Under the pieces are notes generated by a model, which had not been told where the DNA came from, ran no database searches, and saw only the letters and a program-made list of their open reading frames with translations. A stretch of DNA of 6,236 nt from CAZUSO01 sp964622775. GTDB lineage: Bacteria; Bacteroidota; Bacteroidia; Chitinophagales; Chitinophagaceae. Where the stretch lies: the NCBI GenBank assembly GCA_964622775.1, contig CAZUSO010000105.1:1-6236 (forward strand), written 5' to 3'. Positions within the stretch are counted from its first letter, which is position 1; every line of letters starts with the position of its first letter. Shown piece after piece: positions 1 through 5,615 of the stretch. Both the position numbers and the translations under genes were made by a program.

Positions 1-391
1 ATATTAATTGTCATTTTGAATATGTGAATGTCATTTTTCTGTCATTAAATTGTAGCCGGTTTGTAAAAGAAATCCCGTGTCAGCAGCGGTTTTCACGGTA
101 GGGAAGGCTACCAAACCAAAATAATACTCTTCTAAACCGGATGGAAACAGCAGTATAGGATTCCAATTTGTGGTGGGAATACCTTTGTGGTGGGTGATAC
201 CCACTACGGCAGCACCCCGGCGAGTTTGTTATTGGTGAAAATACCAACCGGCAAAAGGGATAGACACGGGACACGTACACCACAGAAGGAGGGGTACCCT
301 CCACGGCCGCTTTTAATTAACGGGGGGCACAGCGGCGAAGCTAAAGATTATAGCTATTCTTCACCTCATGGCAATCCACCCGGATGAATCG
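1..391. other. Gene-free, hairpin-rich segment of unknown nature
   Basis: I see no convincing intact gene here. On the + strand there are several short perfect hairpins: CCGTG/CACGG (75-79/94-98), GGTAG/CTACC (97-101/108-112, overlapping the previous one), CCGGTTT/AAACCGG (56-62/134-140), GTGGGT/ACCCAC around 187-201, TTGGT/ACCAA around 232-247, and GGAGGG/CCCTCC around 288-302. A near-tandem repeat, TTTGTGGTGGG, occurs twice around 167-195. On the minus strand, one frame from about 205 down to about 29 reads like a protein C-terminus ending in MTEK and a stop. A second frame upstream could join it by adding one base, so a decayed gene is an alternative. Standard RNase P, tmRNA and SRP RNA signatures are absent. 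A structured RNA, a repeat element or a gene relic all remain possible. Confidence 0.35.
9..46. promoter_or_regulatory. Three phased TGTCATT words
   Basis: TGTCATT occurs at 9-15, 29-35 and 40-46. The start-to-start spacings are 20 and 11 bases, close to two turns and one turn of the helix, so all three would lie on one face of the DNA. This looks like a multi-site binding region for a regulator in front of a rightward transcript. I see no matching -24/-12 promoter after it, and part of the pattern could be AT-rich chance. The function is inferred. Confidence 0.25.
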
Positions 392-601
392 TTATAATTG
401 TGCTTCCGGCGCAGCAGTGAAAATCATGTCTAATAAATCCGCAAGCACCTTGGGATCGGGCTGAACCGAAGCCTGGCGCAGCAAACTGATTTCCCGTTCG
501 AACGCCTGTTCCAATAAGACAGCCGCAGCGTCATCGGACAGCGAAGCGGATTCGGATGAAGTTGTGCCGGAAAAATGAGAAGATTGTATATTTTTATCCA
601 T
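392..601 (-). CDS. Small protein of unknown function (69 aa)
   Basis: I do not recognise the family. The predicted protein has a Ser/Thr-rich N-terminus (residues 8-22), then an Ala/Leu-rich, probably helical middle (residues 23-43, with VLLEQAFEREISLLRQ) and a second helix-like stretch (residues 50-63, VLADLLDMIF). There is no signal peptide, membrane segment or obvious motif. The start is the ATG at 601, and no Shine-Dalgarno precedes it, which is usual in Bacteroidota. It lies 54 bases downstream of the FtsB-like gene on the same strand, so the two may be co-transcribed. The residue composition looks like real protein rather than noise, and an overlapping minus-strand frame over 430-621 is less protein-like. 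It could be a lineage-specific small protein. I infer no function. Confidence 0.5.
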   Translation of the reverse strand: MDKNIQSSHFSGTTSSESASLSDDAAAVLLEQAFEREISLLRQASVQPDPKVLADLLDMIFTAAPEAQL

Positions 602-655
602 TGAAACAAATTTAATTGCAAAACGCAGAGATTTCCTTTTTATTATCAGCCCCGG

Positions 656-976
656 CTATTTATTTTTTTCAACCGATGGCGAGGCGCCCGTATCAGGGAC
701 AATCACATACACATCCTCCTGATCACGTTTTTCATAATAGCGCTCGCGGGCATACCGCTCCAGCGTAGCCGAGTCACTTTTCAACTTATGCAGTTCGTCA
801 TTCATCGTGGCAATTTCGGAGCGTAAAAATTCCACATTTTCATTAGCCTTGTCTAAATCCCGCTGACGTTCGCGCTGGGTGAACCAGTCATTCTGATCGA
901 TAAACAGCATCAGCGCCACAAAAGCCAGCGCGGTAATGATATATTTATTGAAAAGCCCTGCCAATATTTTTTTCAC
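656..976 (-). CDS. FtsB/DivIC-family septum formation initiator
   Basis: This is a small bitopic membrane protein of the divisome. In the family, the coiled coil in the periplasm pairs with an FtsL-like partner and FtsQ to activate septal peptidoglycan synthesis. With the GTG at 976 as start the protein has 106 residues: a short cytoplasmic KK-rich tail, one membrane helix (about 11-26, YIITALAFVALMLFID), a heptad-rich coiled coil (about 34-72) and the conserved segment LERYARERYYEKRDQEDVYV (72-91). A Lys-ended tail follows. An upstream ATG at 1048 is in frame and would give 130 residues. I prefer the GTG because Bacteroidota homologues typically begin with an MKK-like stretch directly before the helix, and because the extra 24 residues are Phe-rich and run into the divergent promoter region. 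No classic Shine-Dalgarno is visible. The family call is firm; the exact start is likely but not certain. Confidence 0.85.
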   Translation of the reverse strand: MKKILAGLFNKYIITALAFVALMLFIDQNDWFTQRERQRDLDKANENVEFLRSEIATMNDELHKLKSDSATLERYARERYYEKRDQEDVYVIVPDTGASPSVEKNK

Positions 977-1083
977 AAAAAACCAATTCTTATTTTCAAA
1001 AGCAAATTTGCAAAAAAGAATGTAAACGGCGGCAAATAATTGCCACAAATAATTTTTACTTTTGCCCTTTCTAAAAATCAGTC
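977..1083. promoter_or_regulatory. Divergent intergenic region with 5-4-5 dyad
   Basis: This 107-base AT-rich spacer separates the leftward FtsB-like gene from the rightward transketolase gene, so it should hold both promoters. It contains a perfect inverted repeat GGCAA-ATAA-TTGCC at 1031-1044, placed just upstream of the best rightward -7 box. That position would suit a repressor or activator site, but no regulator is identified. I found no strong leftward promoter match. Confidence 0.4.
1057..1064 (+). promoter_or_regulatory. Bacteroidota-type -7 box (TACTTTTG) for transketolase gene
   Basis: TACTTTTG matches the TAnnTTTG -7 consensus used by the primary sigma factor of Bacteroidota. It lies 19 bases before the ATG at 1084, giving a very short leader. 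A clear -33 TTTG at the usual distance is not present; the nearest TTG (1040-1042) is too close. It is a plausible promoter, not a certain one. Confidence 0.45.
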
Positions 1084-2046
1084 ATGCTCAAAGATTTCAC
1101 GGTACAAAACGAAAAAGAAACCCGCGCCGGTTTCGGCGAAGGCATTTATGAGGCCGCTAAAGAAAATGAAAACATCATAGCCCTTACCGCAGACCTTGCA
1201 GGATCGCTTAAGCTGAATGCTTTTATGAAAGATTTTCCGGATCGTTTTATACAATGCGGCATTGCTGAAGCTAATATGATGGGCATTGCTGCCGGTCTGA
1301 CCATTGGTGGCAAGATTCCATACACGACCACCTTTGCCAATTTTTCCACCTCGCGGGTATATGACCAGGTTCGCCAGTCTATTGCATACAGTAATAAAAA
1401 CGTGAAGATATGCGCTTCCCACGCCGGGCTTACTTTAGGTGAAGACGGCGCTACGCACCAGGTGCTGGAAGATATCGGGATGATGAAAATGCTGCCCGGC
1501 ATGTGCGTTATCGTACCCTGCGATTTCAATCAGACTAAAGCGGCTACCAAGGCCATTGCGCATTACGAAGGCCCTGTTTATCTGCGTTTCGGACGTCCGA
1601 AATGGCCCAATTTTACCCCGGAAGATGGCAGCGACTTTACGATCGGGAAAGCGCAAATTATGCAGGAGGGCAGCGACATCAGCATCATTGCCTGCGGGCA
1701 CATGGTATGGTTTGCACTGGAAGCCGCACGGGAGCTGGAAGCAAAGGGCATATCTGTGGATTTGATCAATATGCATACGATCAAGCCTCTGGACGAAGCG
1801 GCTATCATCAGTTCGCTGAAAAAGACGGGCTGTGTGGTAACGGCGGAAGAGCATCAGATCAACGGCGGTTTGGGCGACAGCGTAGCTCATGTAGCTGCAC
1901 AGCATTGCCCGGTTCCGCAGGAGTATGTTGCCGTACAGGACACCTTCGGGGAAAGTGGAAAGCCTAATGATCTATTAAAAAAATACGGTCTCAGCACGGA
2001 GCATATTTTAATGGCTGCCGAAAAGGTATTAGTTCGTAAAAAATAA
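1084..2046 (+). CDS. Transketolase, C-terminal subunit
   Basis: This is the C-terminal half of a split thiamine-diphosphate-dependent transketolase. The enzyme moves two-carbon ketol units between sugar phosphates in the pentose phosphate pathway, in the cytoplasm. The 320 residues match the usual size of the separate C-terminal subunit. Residues about 1-175 form the pyrimidine-binding domain. They include GIAEANMMGIAAGL (59-72), whose Glu62 corresponds to the catalytic glutamate that activates the cofactor, and SHAGLTLGEDGATHQ (112-126). YLRFGRPKWP (166-175) closes the domain. Residues about 188-316 form the transketolase C-terminal domain, with the conserved AEEHQINGGLGDSVA segment (254-268). 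The pyrophosphate-binding GDG domain belongs to the N-terminal subunit. That subunit is not next door: the gene upstream is divergent and unrelated. A 1-deoxyxylulose-5-phosphate synthase is less likely given the length and motifs. No Shine-Dalgarno is visible. Confidence 0.92.
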   Translation: MLKDFTVQNEKETRAGFGEGIYEAAKENENIIALTADLAGSLKLNAFMKDFPDRFIQCGIAEANMMGIAAGLTIGGKIPYTTTFANFSTSRVYDQVRQSIAYSNKNVKICASHAGLTLGEDGATHQVLEDIGMMKMLPGMCVIVPCDFNQTKAATKAIAHYEGPVYLRFGRPKWPNFTPEDGSDFTIGKAQIMQEGSDISIIACGHMVWFALEAARELEAKGISVDLINMHTIKPLDEAAIISSLKKTGCVVTAEEHQINGGLGDSVAHVAAQHCPVPQEYVAVQDTFGESGKPNDLLKKYGLSTEHILMAAEKVLVRKK

Positions 2047-2118
2047 GAAACGGGGCTGGCTGCAAAATGGGCTCCCGCCAACGGTAAAAAGCGTGTACTG
2101 CTATTATCAACCCTCCAT

Positions 2119-2187
2119 TGTCATGCTGAAAGCTTCTATTTTAATTACGAATGACCAATTACGAAAATAGATTCCTACGGAATGACA
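2119..2187 (+). repeat. Palindromic element, copy 1 (69 bp)
   Basis: This is an imperfect inverted repeat with 24-base arms that begin TGTCATGCTGAAAGC and end TTCCTACGGAATGACA. In this copy the inner part of the arms is TTCTATTTT/AAAATAGA. The loop contains, on the minus strand, the heptads TTCGTAA, TTGGTCA and TTCGTAA. It is nearly identical to copy 2. Such short palindromic dispersed repeats resemble REP or MITE elements; no transposase is encoded nearby. Confidence 0.8.
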
Positions 2188-2210
2188 AGAAGGAGTATAT
2201 GAGTACGAAA

Positions 2211-2245
2211 TTGGCTGTTAGTTGTTGGCTATTGACTGTTAGCTA
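2211..2245 (+). repeat. Heptanucleotide array, TTGGCTG/TTAGCTA family
   Basis: There are five consecutive 7-mers in register: TTGGCTG, TTAGTTG, TTGGCTA, TTGACTG and TTAGCTA, so the pattern is TTRRYTR. A degenerate sixth unit, ATAGAGC, follows. Related heptads lie in the right cluster at 5128-5148 and 5241-5273. Confidence 0.75.
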
Positions 2246-2269
2246 ATAGAGCATCCTTACAATCCCCGC

Positions 2270-2338
2270 TGTCATGCTGAAAGCATCTATTTTAAGTACG
2301 AATGATCAATTACGAAAATAGATTCCTACGGAATGACA
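2270..2338 (+). repeat. Palindromic element, copy 2 (69 bp)
   Basis: It has the same length and architecture as copy 1. The two 24-base arms match at 19 positions when one is reverse-complemented, and the loop carries TACGAATGATCAATTACG. Its right arm and the 36 bases that follow are identical to those of copy 4, giving an exact 56-base direct repeat (2319-2374 and 5577-5632). Confidence 0.82.
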
Positions 2339-2357
2339 TCTTGCTTCTGCCGTCATT

Positions 2358-2413
2358 CAAAAAGGAAAAGATACACGCTCTTCGGGATGCGCAGCGCTAA
2401 TCTCCGAAGCGCG
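2358..2413 (-). terminator. Putative terminator of the T9SS protein gene
   Basis: A hairpin at 2376-2413 pairs CGCTCTTCGG with CCGAAGCGCG (one mismatch in the outer ten positions). On the minus strand it is followed by a T-rich stretch, ATCTTTTCCTTTTTG. It lies about 20 bases after the stop of the leftward 866-residue gene, which suits a Rho-independent terminator. It may also stop rightward transcription from the transketolase gene, though a T-run is lacking on that side. Confidence 0.55.
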
Positions 2414-2434
2414 AATACCCTGTTTCCCTCCTGC

Positions 2435-5035
2435 TTATTCCTTCACCATCTTTAGGGCTTTCACCGGGGCGCCTTCATTTGTCATTATCTTCAGATAATA
2501 TATGCCCGGTGCAAACGCAGCCATGCTGATATGCGCCGTTCCGCCGGCAGCAACGGCACGGTAGATAATCCTGCCCGCCACATCTGTGATGTGCAGGCGT
2601 TGCCCCTGCTGCAGCCCGTTAACGGTCATCTCCTCCCGCACCGGGTTGGGAAAAGCAGCGATATCCTCCTTACCGCAGGAAGCGGTTACCGCCAGCACCT
2701 TACTGTATGCTATGTTTCCGTTATAGGCTTCCGTTTTCAGGCGGTAGTAAGCCTTTTGTGCCGGCTGCGGCGTTTTAAAAGAATAGCGGTCAGCGCCTGC
2801 CAGGGGCAATACCTTCCCTATCGTGCCAAACGATACGCCATCCCTGCTTTGCTGCACATCAAAGCGCGCGGCTTCGCTTATATCCGCCACCTGCCAGTCT
2901 AAGGTAACAAGGCAGTTATTTTCCTGTGCCCGGAAGCTCAGCAGGGACAACGGAAGCGGAGTGCTTCCAAACTCATAAGTCCCCATATCCACCGTGCTGT
3001 TTGCGATACGAAGGTTGCCGTCCAGGTCTGTGCTGATACCGGAGCTTATAAAGCCGTTATCGCCTGCGTCAATGCAGGGGCTGCCGCTTTGCAGGCGATA
3101 GTCTCCCGCCGTAGTAGGTGCGCCGGTAAAAGCAACCGGATCTACAAAGAAGGGATTTAAAGCAGTGCCGTCTAAATTGCCGTTGATGCCGCCGGGTATT
3201 CCCTGTATCAGGCTGTTGTGAATAGTGGGGGAGCCGCTAAAAATACCGAAACCACCATTGCCAAAAATAATACTGTTACGGATGAGTATGTTAGTACTAC
3301 CGCCAAAAATCTGAATACCGCCATTTAAATTACCGCTGATAGTTACATTGGTCAGTGTGGAAACGGCTTCATCATTATCAATCCCCTTCCCCGTATTGCC
3401 GCTGATAAGCACATTAGTCAGTATGGGCGTGGAGGAGGTAAGAGCAGATGGGGCAAAGCAGCCTATTCCGTCACCAATATTGCCGCTGATGATTACATCA
3501 GTCAGTATGGGAGAAGAAACAGGTATGATTGTACCGAAAAAAAATATTGCTGCACCGGAATTATCGCTGATCAATGCATGAGTCAACACAGGATAAGCAT
3601 CCTCATTGAACATGCCACCGCCAAGATTAGTAGTGGTATTGCTTTCAATGATTATATGATTAAACACGGGAGCAGAACTTATATTAGAAATCCCACCACC
3701 TTGAGTAGCGGTATTACTTTCAATGATTATATGATTAAACATGGGAGCAGAACTTATATTAGCAATCCCGCCACCATATCCCCTGCCGAAACCAATCCCG
3801 TTTACCACGGTACCTCCGAGGAAGCCGTTGGCATTGCCTTTGGTAATAGTCAGCCCGTCAATAACCAGGGTATTGTCCACAGAGGCACCCGCAGTGATGA
3901 CAACATGATAGACATTGTCGCTGTTATCACCGGGTACACCGATATCGCCGCTGAGGATAACGGGGTTGGCTGTCCAGTCCCGCACAGCGCCGCCGCCGGA
4001 GGGAAAGCCGCCCAGCACCGCCAGCCCGCTGCGGGTAAAGGTAAATGCCTTGTCCCGGTCGGTGGCGCCGGTGCCGGCAAGAATCTCCGGGAAATAGGTG
4101 CCTTTGGCTATGAGTATAGTAGTAATGGCGGGGTTGCTATGCGCCTCCTGCACCGCATCGGCAAGGGAAGTATAGGCATCTGCCCAGCTTGTGCCGTTAT
4201 TGGCTCCGGTAGCCGAGCTGTCCACAAGCCGGGTGGTTATTATCGTGCAGGGATTTGCAATATCCGCAACCACGTTCACGACATTGGAGGTGTCCGTTTG
4301 GCTGCTGTTGGTGCAGGTAACTACCAGACGAAAGTCCGTTGCAGCAGCGATACCGCCGGTCACAGTATAAAACGATGTATCAGCATCCAAAATATCCGTC
4401 CATATTCCCGCAGCTGCAGGTGAAGACTGCCATTGAAAGCTAATACCCGAACCTACCGTAAATCCGGCAGCAGTGAGGTTGAAATTCGCATTCTGGCATA
4501 CAAGTGAGGGAGCGGAGGCAGTGCCGGCTGCCGGTATTCCGGAACAAGCAGGGAGGAGCGGGACCGTCAAGTTTGAAAAAACAGTTGTTGCAGCCCCGCC
4601 TGTCCCGTCAACCGTGTGCATACGCAATGCCAATACATCACCCGCTGAAACCGGTATATTGGCAGTTCCATTTTGGGTACTACCGCCTCCCATATCGTAT
4701 CCGGGCATGGGGAATACAGCTCCGTTAATTGCATACTCCGGATAATCCCATTCTGCTCCGTCCGCAGTACTATAACTCCAGTCGAAGCTTACATTTCCGG
4801 CTGCCGGCATTAGGATTGAGAAATCTATATCGCCCTGCATTCCACTGTTGCCCGAAACAATGGAAACAGACGCCGGAGCTGAAGCCGTATTAACACTTCC
4901 TCCGGAATTTGACGGAGAGATAGTTGTCGTCCAGTTAGCCGGATCATAATAACCTGAGAACTGAGCGAAGCCATGAGTACTAATCAAAGCGCATGCGATG
5001 AGCAGCAATAGCTGTTTGGGTTGTATCGTTTTCAT
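2435..5035 (-). CDS. Secreted beta-helix protein with T9SS sorting domain
   Basis: This 866-residue protein is probably exported by Sec and then by the type IX system to the cell surface or medium. Residues 1-24 are a signal peptide with likely cleavage at GFA-Q. Residues 25-162 are a Gly/Ser-rich beta domain that I cannot name. Residues about 163-257 are Ig-like, with FQWQSSP and a cysteine pair (180/241). From 268, LVDSSATGANNGTSWADAYT opens a right-handed parallel beta-helix to about 615, with repeated ISGN/IIES-N rungs and two nearly identical 25-residue rungs (about 421-470). SGSPCIDAGDN (650-660) is typical of the polymorphic-outer-membrane/choice-of-anchor type. A fibronectin-like module (692-785) and a type A sorting domain (FPNPV at 795, GIYYLKI at 844, VKE at the end) follow. 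An adhesin or polysaccharide-binding role is plausible but inferred; no catalytic residues are recognised. The gene is flanked by direct repeats on both sides. Confidence 0.88.
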   Translation of the reverse strand: MKTIQPKQLLLLIACALISTHGFAQFSGYYDPANWTTTISPSNSGGSVNTASAPASVSIVSGNSGMQGDIDFSILMPAAGNVSFDWSYSTADGAEWDYPEYAINGAVFPMPGYDMGGGSTQNGTANIPVSAGDVLALRMHTVDGTGGAATTVFSNLTVPLLPACSGIPAAGTASAPSLVCQNANFNLTAAGFTVGSGISFQWQSSPAAAGIWTDILDADTSFYTVTGGIAAATDFRLVVTCTNSSQTDTSNVVNVVADIANPCTIITTRLVDSSATGANNGTSWADAYTSLADAVQEAHSNPAITTILIAKGTYFPEILAGTGATDRDKAFTFTRSGLAVLGGFPSGGGAVRDWTANPVILSGDIGVPGDNSDNVYHVVITAGASVDNTLVIDGLTITKGNANGFLGGTVVNGIGFGRGYGGGIANISSAPMFNHIIIESNTATQGGGISNISSAPVFNHIIIESNTTTNLGGGMFNEDAYPVLTHALISDNSGAAIFFFGTIIPVSSPILTDVIISGNIGDGIGCFAPSALTSSTPILTNVLISGNTGKGIDNDEAVSTLTNVTISGNLNGGIQIFGGSTNILIRNSIIFGNGGFGIFSGSPTIHNSLIQGIPGGINGNLDGTALNPFFVDPVAFTGAPTTAGDYRLQSGSPCIDAGDNGFISSGISTDLDGNLRIANSTVDMGTYEFGSTPLPLSLLSFRAQENNCLVTLDWQVADISEAARFDVQQSRDGVSFGTIGKVLPLAGADRYSFKTPQPAQKAYYRLKTEAYNGNIAYSKVLAVTASCGKEDIAAFPNPVREEMTVNGLQQGQRLHITDVAGRIIYRAVAAGGTAHISMAAFAPGIYYLKIMTNEGAPVKALKMVKE
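3636..3775 (-). repeat. 75-bp tandem duplication inside the beta-helix gene
   Basis: Bases 3636-3700 and 3711-3775 match at 61 of 65 positions, with a period of 75 bases (25 codons). The unit encodes one beta-helix rung (ISSAP-FNHIIIESNT). The DNA identity is far higher than between other rungs of the protein, so this is a recent duplication rather than only a structural repeat. Unequal exchange here would add or remove a rung without changing frame. Confidence 0.8.
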
Positions 5036-5060
5036 TTTTTAGCTTGTTTAAAATCCAGGC

Positions 5061-5068
5061 CAAAAATA
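5061..5068 (-). promoter_or_regulatory. Bacteroidota-type -7 box (TATTTTTG) for T9SS gene
   Basis: On the minus strand TATTTTTG matches TAnnTTTG, 25 bases before the ATG at 5035. The surrounding DNA is strongly AT-rich, so a chance match is possible, and no TTTG -33 box lies at the expected distance. Confidence 0.4.
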
Positions 5069-5127
5069 TATTTTGTAATAAAAAAAATTTGTCCCCCTAA
5101 AAGGTGAATTTTTGCAGGGATAATGAG

Positions 5128-5148
5128 ATGGCTGGTGGCTGTTAGAAC
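5128..5148 (+). repeat. Short heptad run, TTGGCTG family
   Basis: Three 7-mers are in register: ATGGCTG, GTGGCTG and TTAGAAC. They directly precede the 16-base segment CATCCTTACAATCCCC, which occurs in both clusters (2252-2267 and 5148-5163) and leads into palindromic copies 2 and 3. Confidence 0.5.
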
Positions 5149-5165
5149 ATCCTTACAATCCCCAT

Positions 5166-5217
5166 TGTCATGCTGTAAGCATCTATAACACCTCCTTGAG
5201 ATTCCTACGGAATGACA
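5166..5217 (+). repeat. Palindromic element, copy 3 (52 bp, short loop)
   Basis: The arms are TGTCATGCTGTAAGCATCTA and GAGATTCCTACGGAATGACA. The loop is only about a dozen bases and has no heptads, unlike copies 1, 2 and 5. The 18 bases downstream are identical to those after copy 1. Confidence 0.75.
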
Positions 5218-5240
5218 AGAAGGAGTATATGAGTATGAAG

Positions 5241-5273
5241 TTAGCTATTGGCTGATAGCTATTGGCTGATAGC
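5241..5273 (+). repeat. Heptad array TTAGCTA/TTGGCTG, 14-bp doublet
   Basis: The units are TTAGCTA, TTGGCTG, ATAGCTA, TTGGCTG and the start of another (ATAGC). Units alternate, so a 14-base unit is repeated exactly (5242-5255 and 5256-5269). It is the same family as 2211-2245, in a corresponding position after a palindromic copy. Confidence 0.75.
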
Positions 5274-5284
5274 ATGACAGTGGA

Positions 5285-5331
5285 TTTTGAATTTTGAATT
5301 TTGTCCCGAACATTCGGGATTGAATTTTGGA
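5285..5331 (+). repeat. TTTTGAA heptads interrupted by a perfect palindrome
   Basis: Two TTTTGAA units and a partial third (5285-5303) are followed by a perfect inverted repeat TCCCGAA-CA-TTCGGGA (5304-5319). After it come TTGAA and TTTTGGA, which resume the same heptad family. The palindrome looks inserted into the array. Confidence 0.65.
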
Positions 5332-5382
5332 TTATGGAGCATGTCTCTGTCAAACACCACTTTGCTATATGCAGGAACTTTT

Positions 5383-5487
5383 CTCACCGCAGGTAATCTA
5401 TTTTCGTAATTCGTAATTCGTAATTCGTAATTGTTCATTCGTAATTGTTCATTCGTAATTCGTCATTAAAAAAGATGCTTACAGCAG
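5383..5487 (-). repeat. Palindromic element, copy 5, inverted and expanded
   Basis: This copy is in reverse orientation to the other four. Its left end (CCGCAGGTAATCTATTTTCG) is a diverged reverse complement of the right arm, and its right end (AGATGCTTACAGCA) is the reverse complement of the left arm. GATGCTTACAGCA (5474-5486) and TGCTGTAAGCATC of copy 4 (5535-5547) form a perfect 13-base inverted repeat. The outermost bases are decayed. The loop is replaced by a 63-base heptad array. Confidence 0.6.
5403..5465 (+). repeat. TTCGTAA heptanucleotide array (9 units)
   Basis: Nine units are in perfect register: TTCGTAA four times, TTGTTCA, TTCGTAA, TTGTTCA, TTCGTAA and TTCGTCA. The same heptads appear on the opposite strand in the loops of palindromic copies 1 and 2. 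There they number about three, so the array length varies between copies. Confidence 0.88.
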
Positions 5488-5529
5488 GGTATAAAGTGAC
5501 GGCAGGATGCGAACTAAGGGCATAAAGCG

Positions 5530-5596
5530 TGTCATGCTGTAAGCATCCGTTCTTCTCCTGTTATCCACTATACGTTTAGATTCCTACGGAATGACA
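5530..5596 (+). repeat. Palindromic element, copy 4 (67 bp)
   Basis: The left arm is TGTCATGCTGTAAGCATC and the right arm TAGATTCCTACGGAATGACA. The loop is unrelated to those of the other copies and has no heptads. The element is bracketed by a 9-base inverted repeat, TGACGGCAG (5497-5505) and CTGCCGTCA (5605-5613). The 36 bases after it match those after copy 2 exactly. Confidence 0.78.
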
Positions 5597-5615
5597 TCTT
5601 GCTTCTGCCGTCATT

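Larger units (their letters stand above)
2047..2434. other. Intergenic repeat cluster L
   Basis: No gene is seen in these 388 bases between the convergent transketolase and T9SS genes. The order is: palindromic element copy 1, an 18-base segment (2188-2205) shared with the right cluster, a heptad array, a shared 16-base segment (2252-2267), palindromic copy 2, and a shared tail ending in a terminator-like hairpin. The first 70 bases after the transketolase stop contain nothing recognisable. Confidence 0.8.

Noticed and set aside
134..155. CCGGATGGAAACAGCAG resembles the apical motif of SRP RNA (CCGGAAGGAAGCAGC).
   Set aside because: The upstream partner strand (GGTCAGG-type) and the matching helix are missing, so the likeness is probably chance.
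52..391. RNase P RNA, tmRNA or group I intron in the hairpin-rich segment.
   Set aside because: There is no GAGGAAAGTCC box, no tRNA-like TTCGA end with a tag frame, and no consistent P3/P7/P8 core. ACAGAAGGAGG alone is not sufficient.
607..614. TAAATTTG -7 box in front of the 69-residue gene on the minus strand.
   Set aside because: It is six bases from the ATG, so transcription would start at or inside the gene. It is most likely an AT-rich chance match.
1435..1905. Open frames on the minus strand within the transketolase gene.
   Set aside because: The + strand frame encodes a clear, full-length family member; the others are shadows.
3578..4423. Long open frame (281 codons) on the + strand inside the T9SS protein gene.
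   Set aside because: It is the antisense shadow of the beta-helix gene, is repetitive only because that gene is, and has no domain of its own.
5403..5465. CRISPR array.
   Set aside because: The units are seven bases and contiguous with no spacers.
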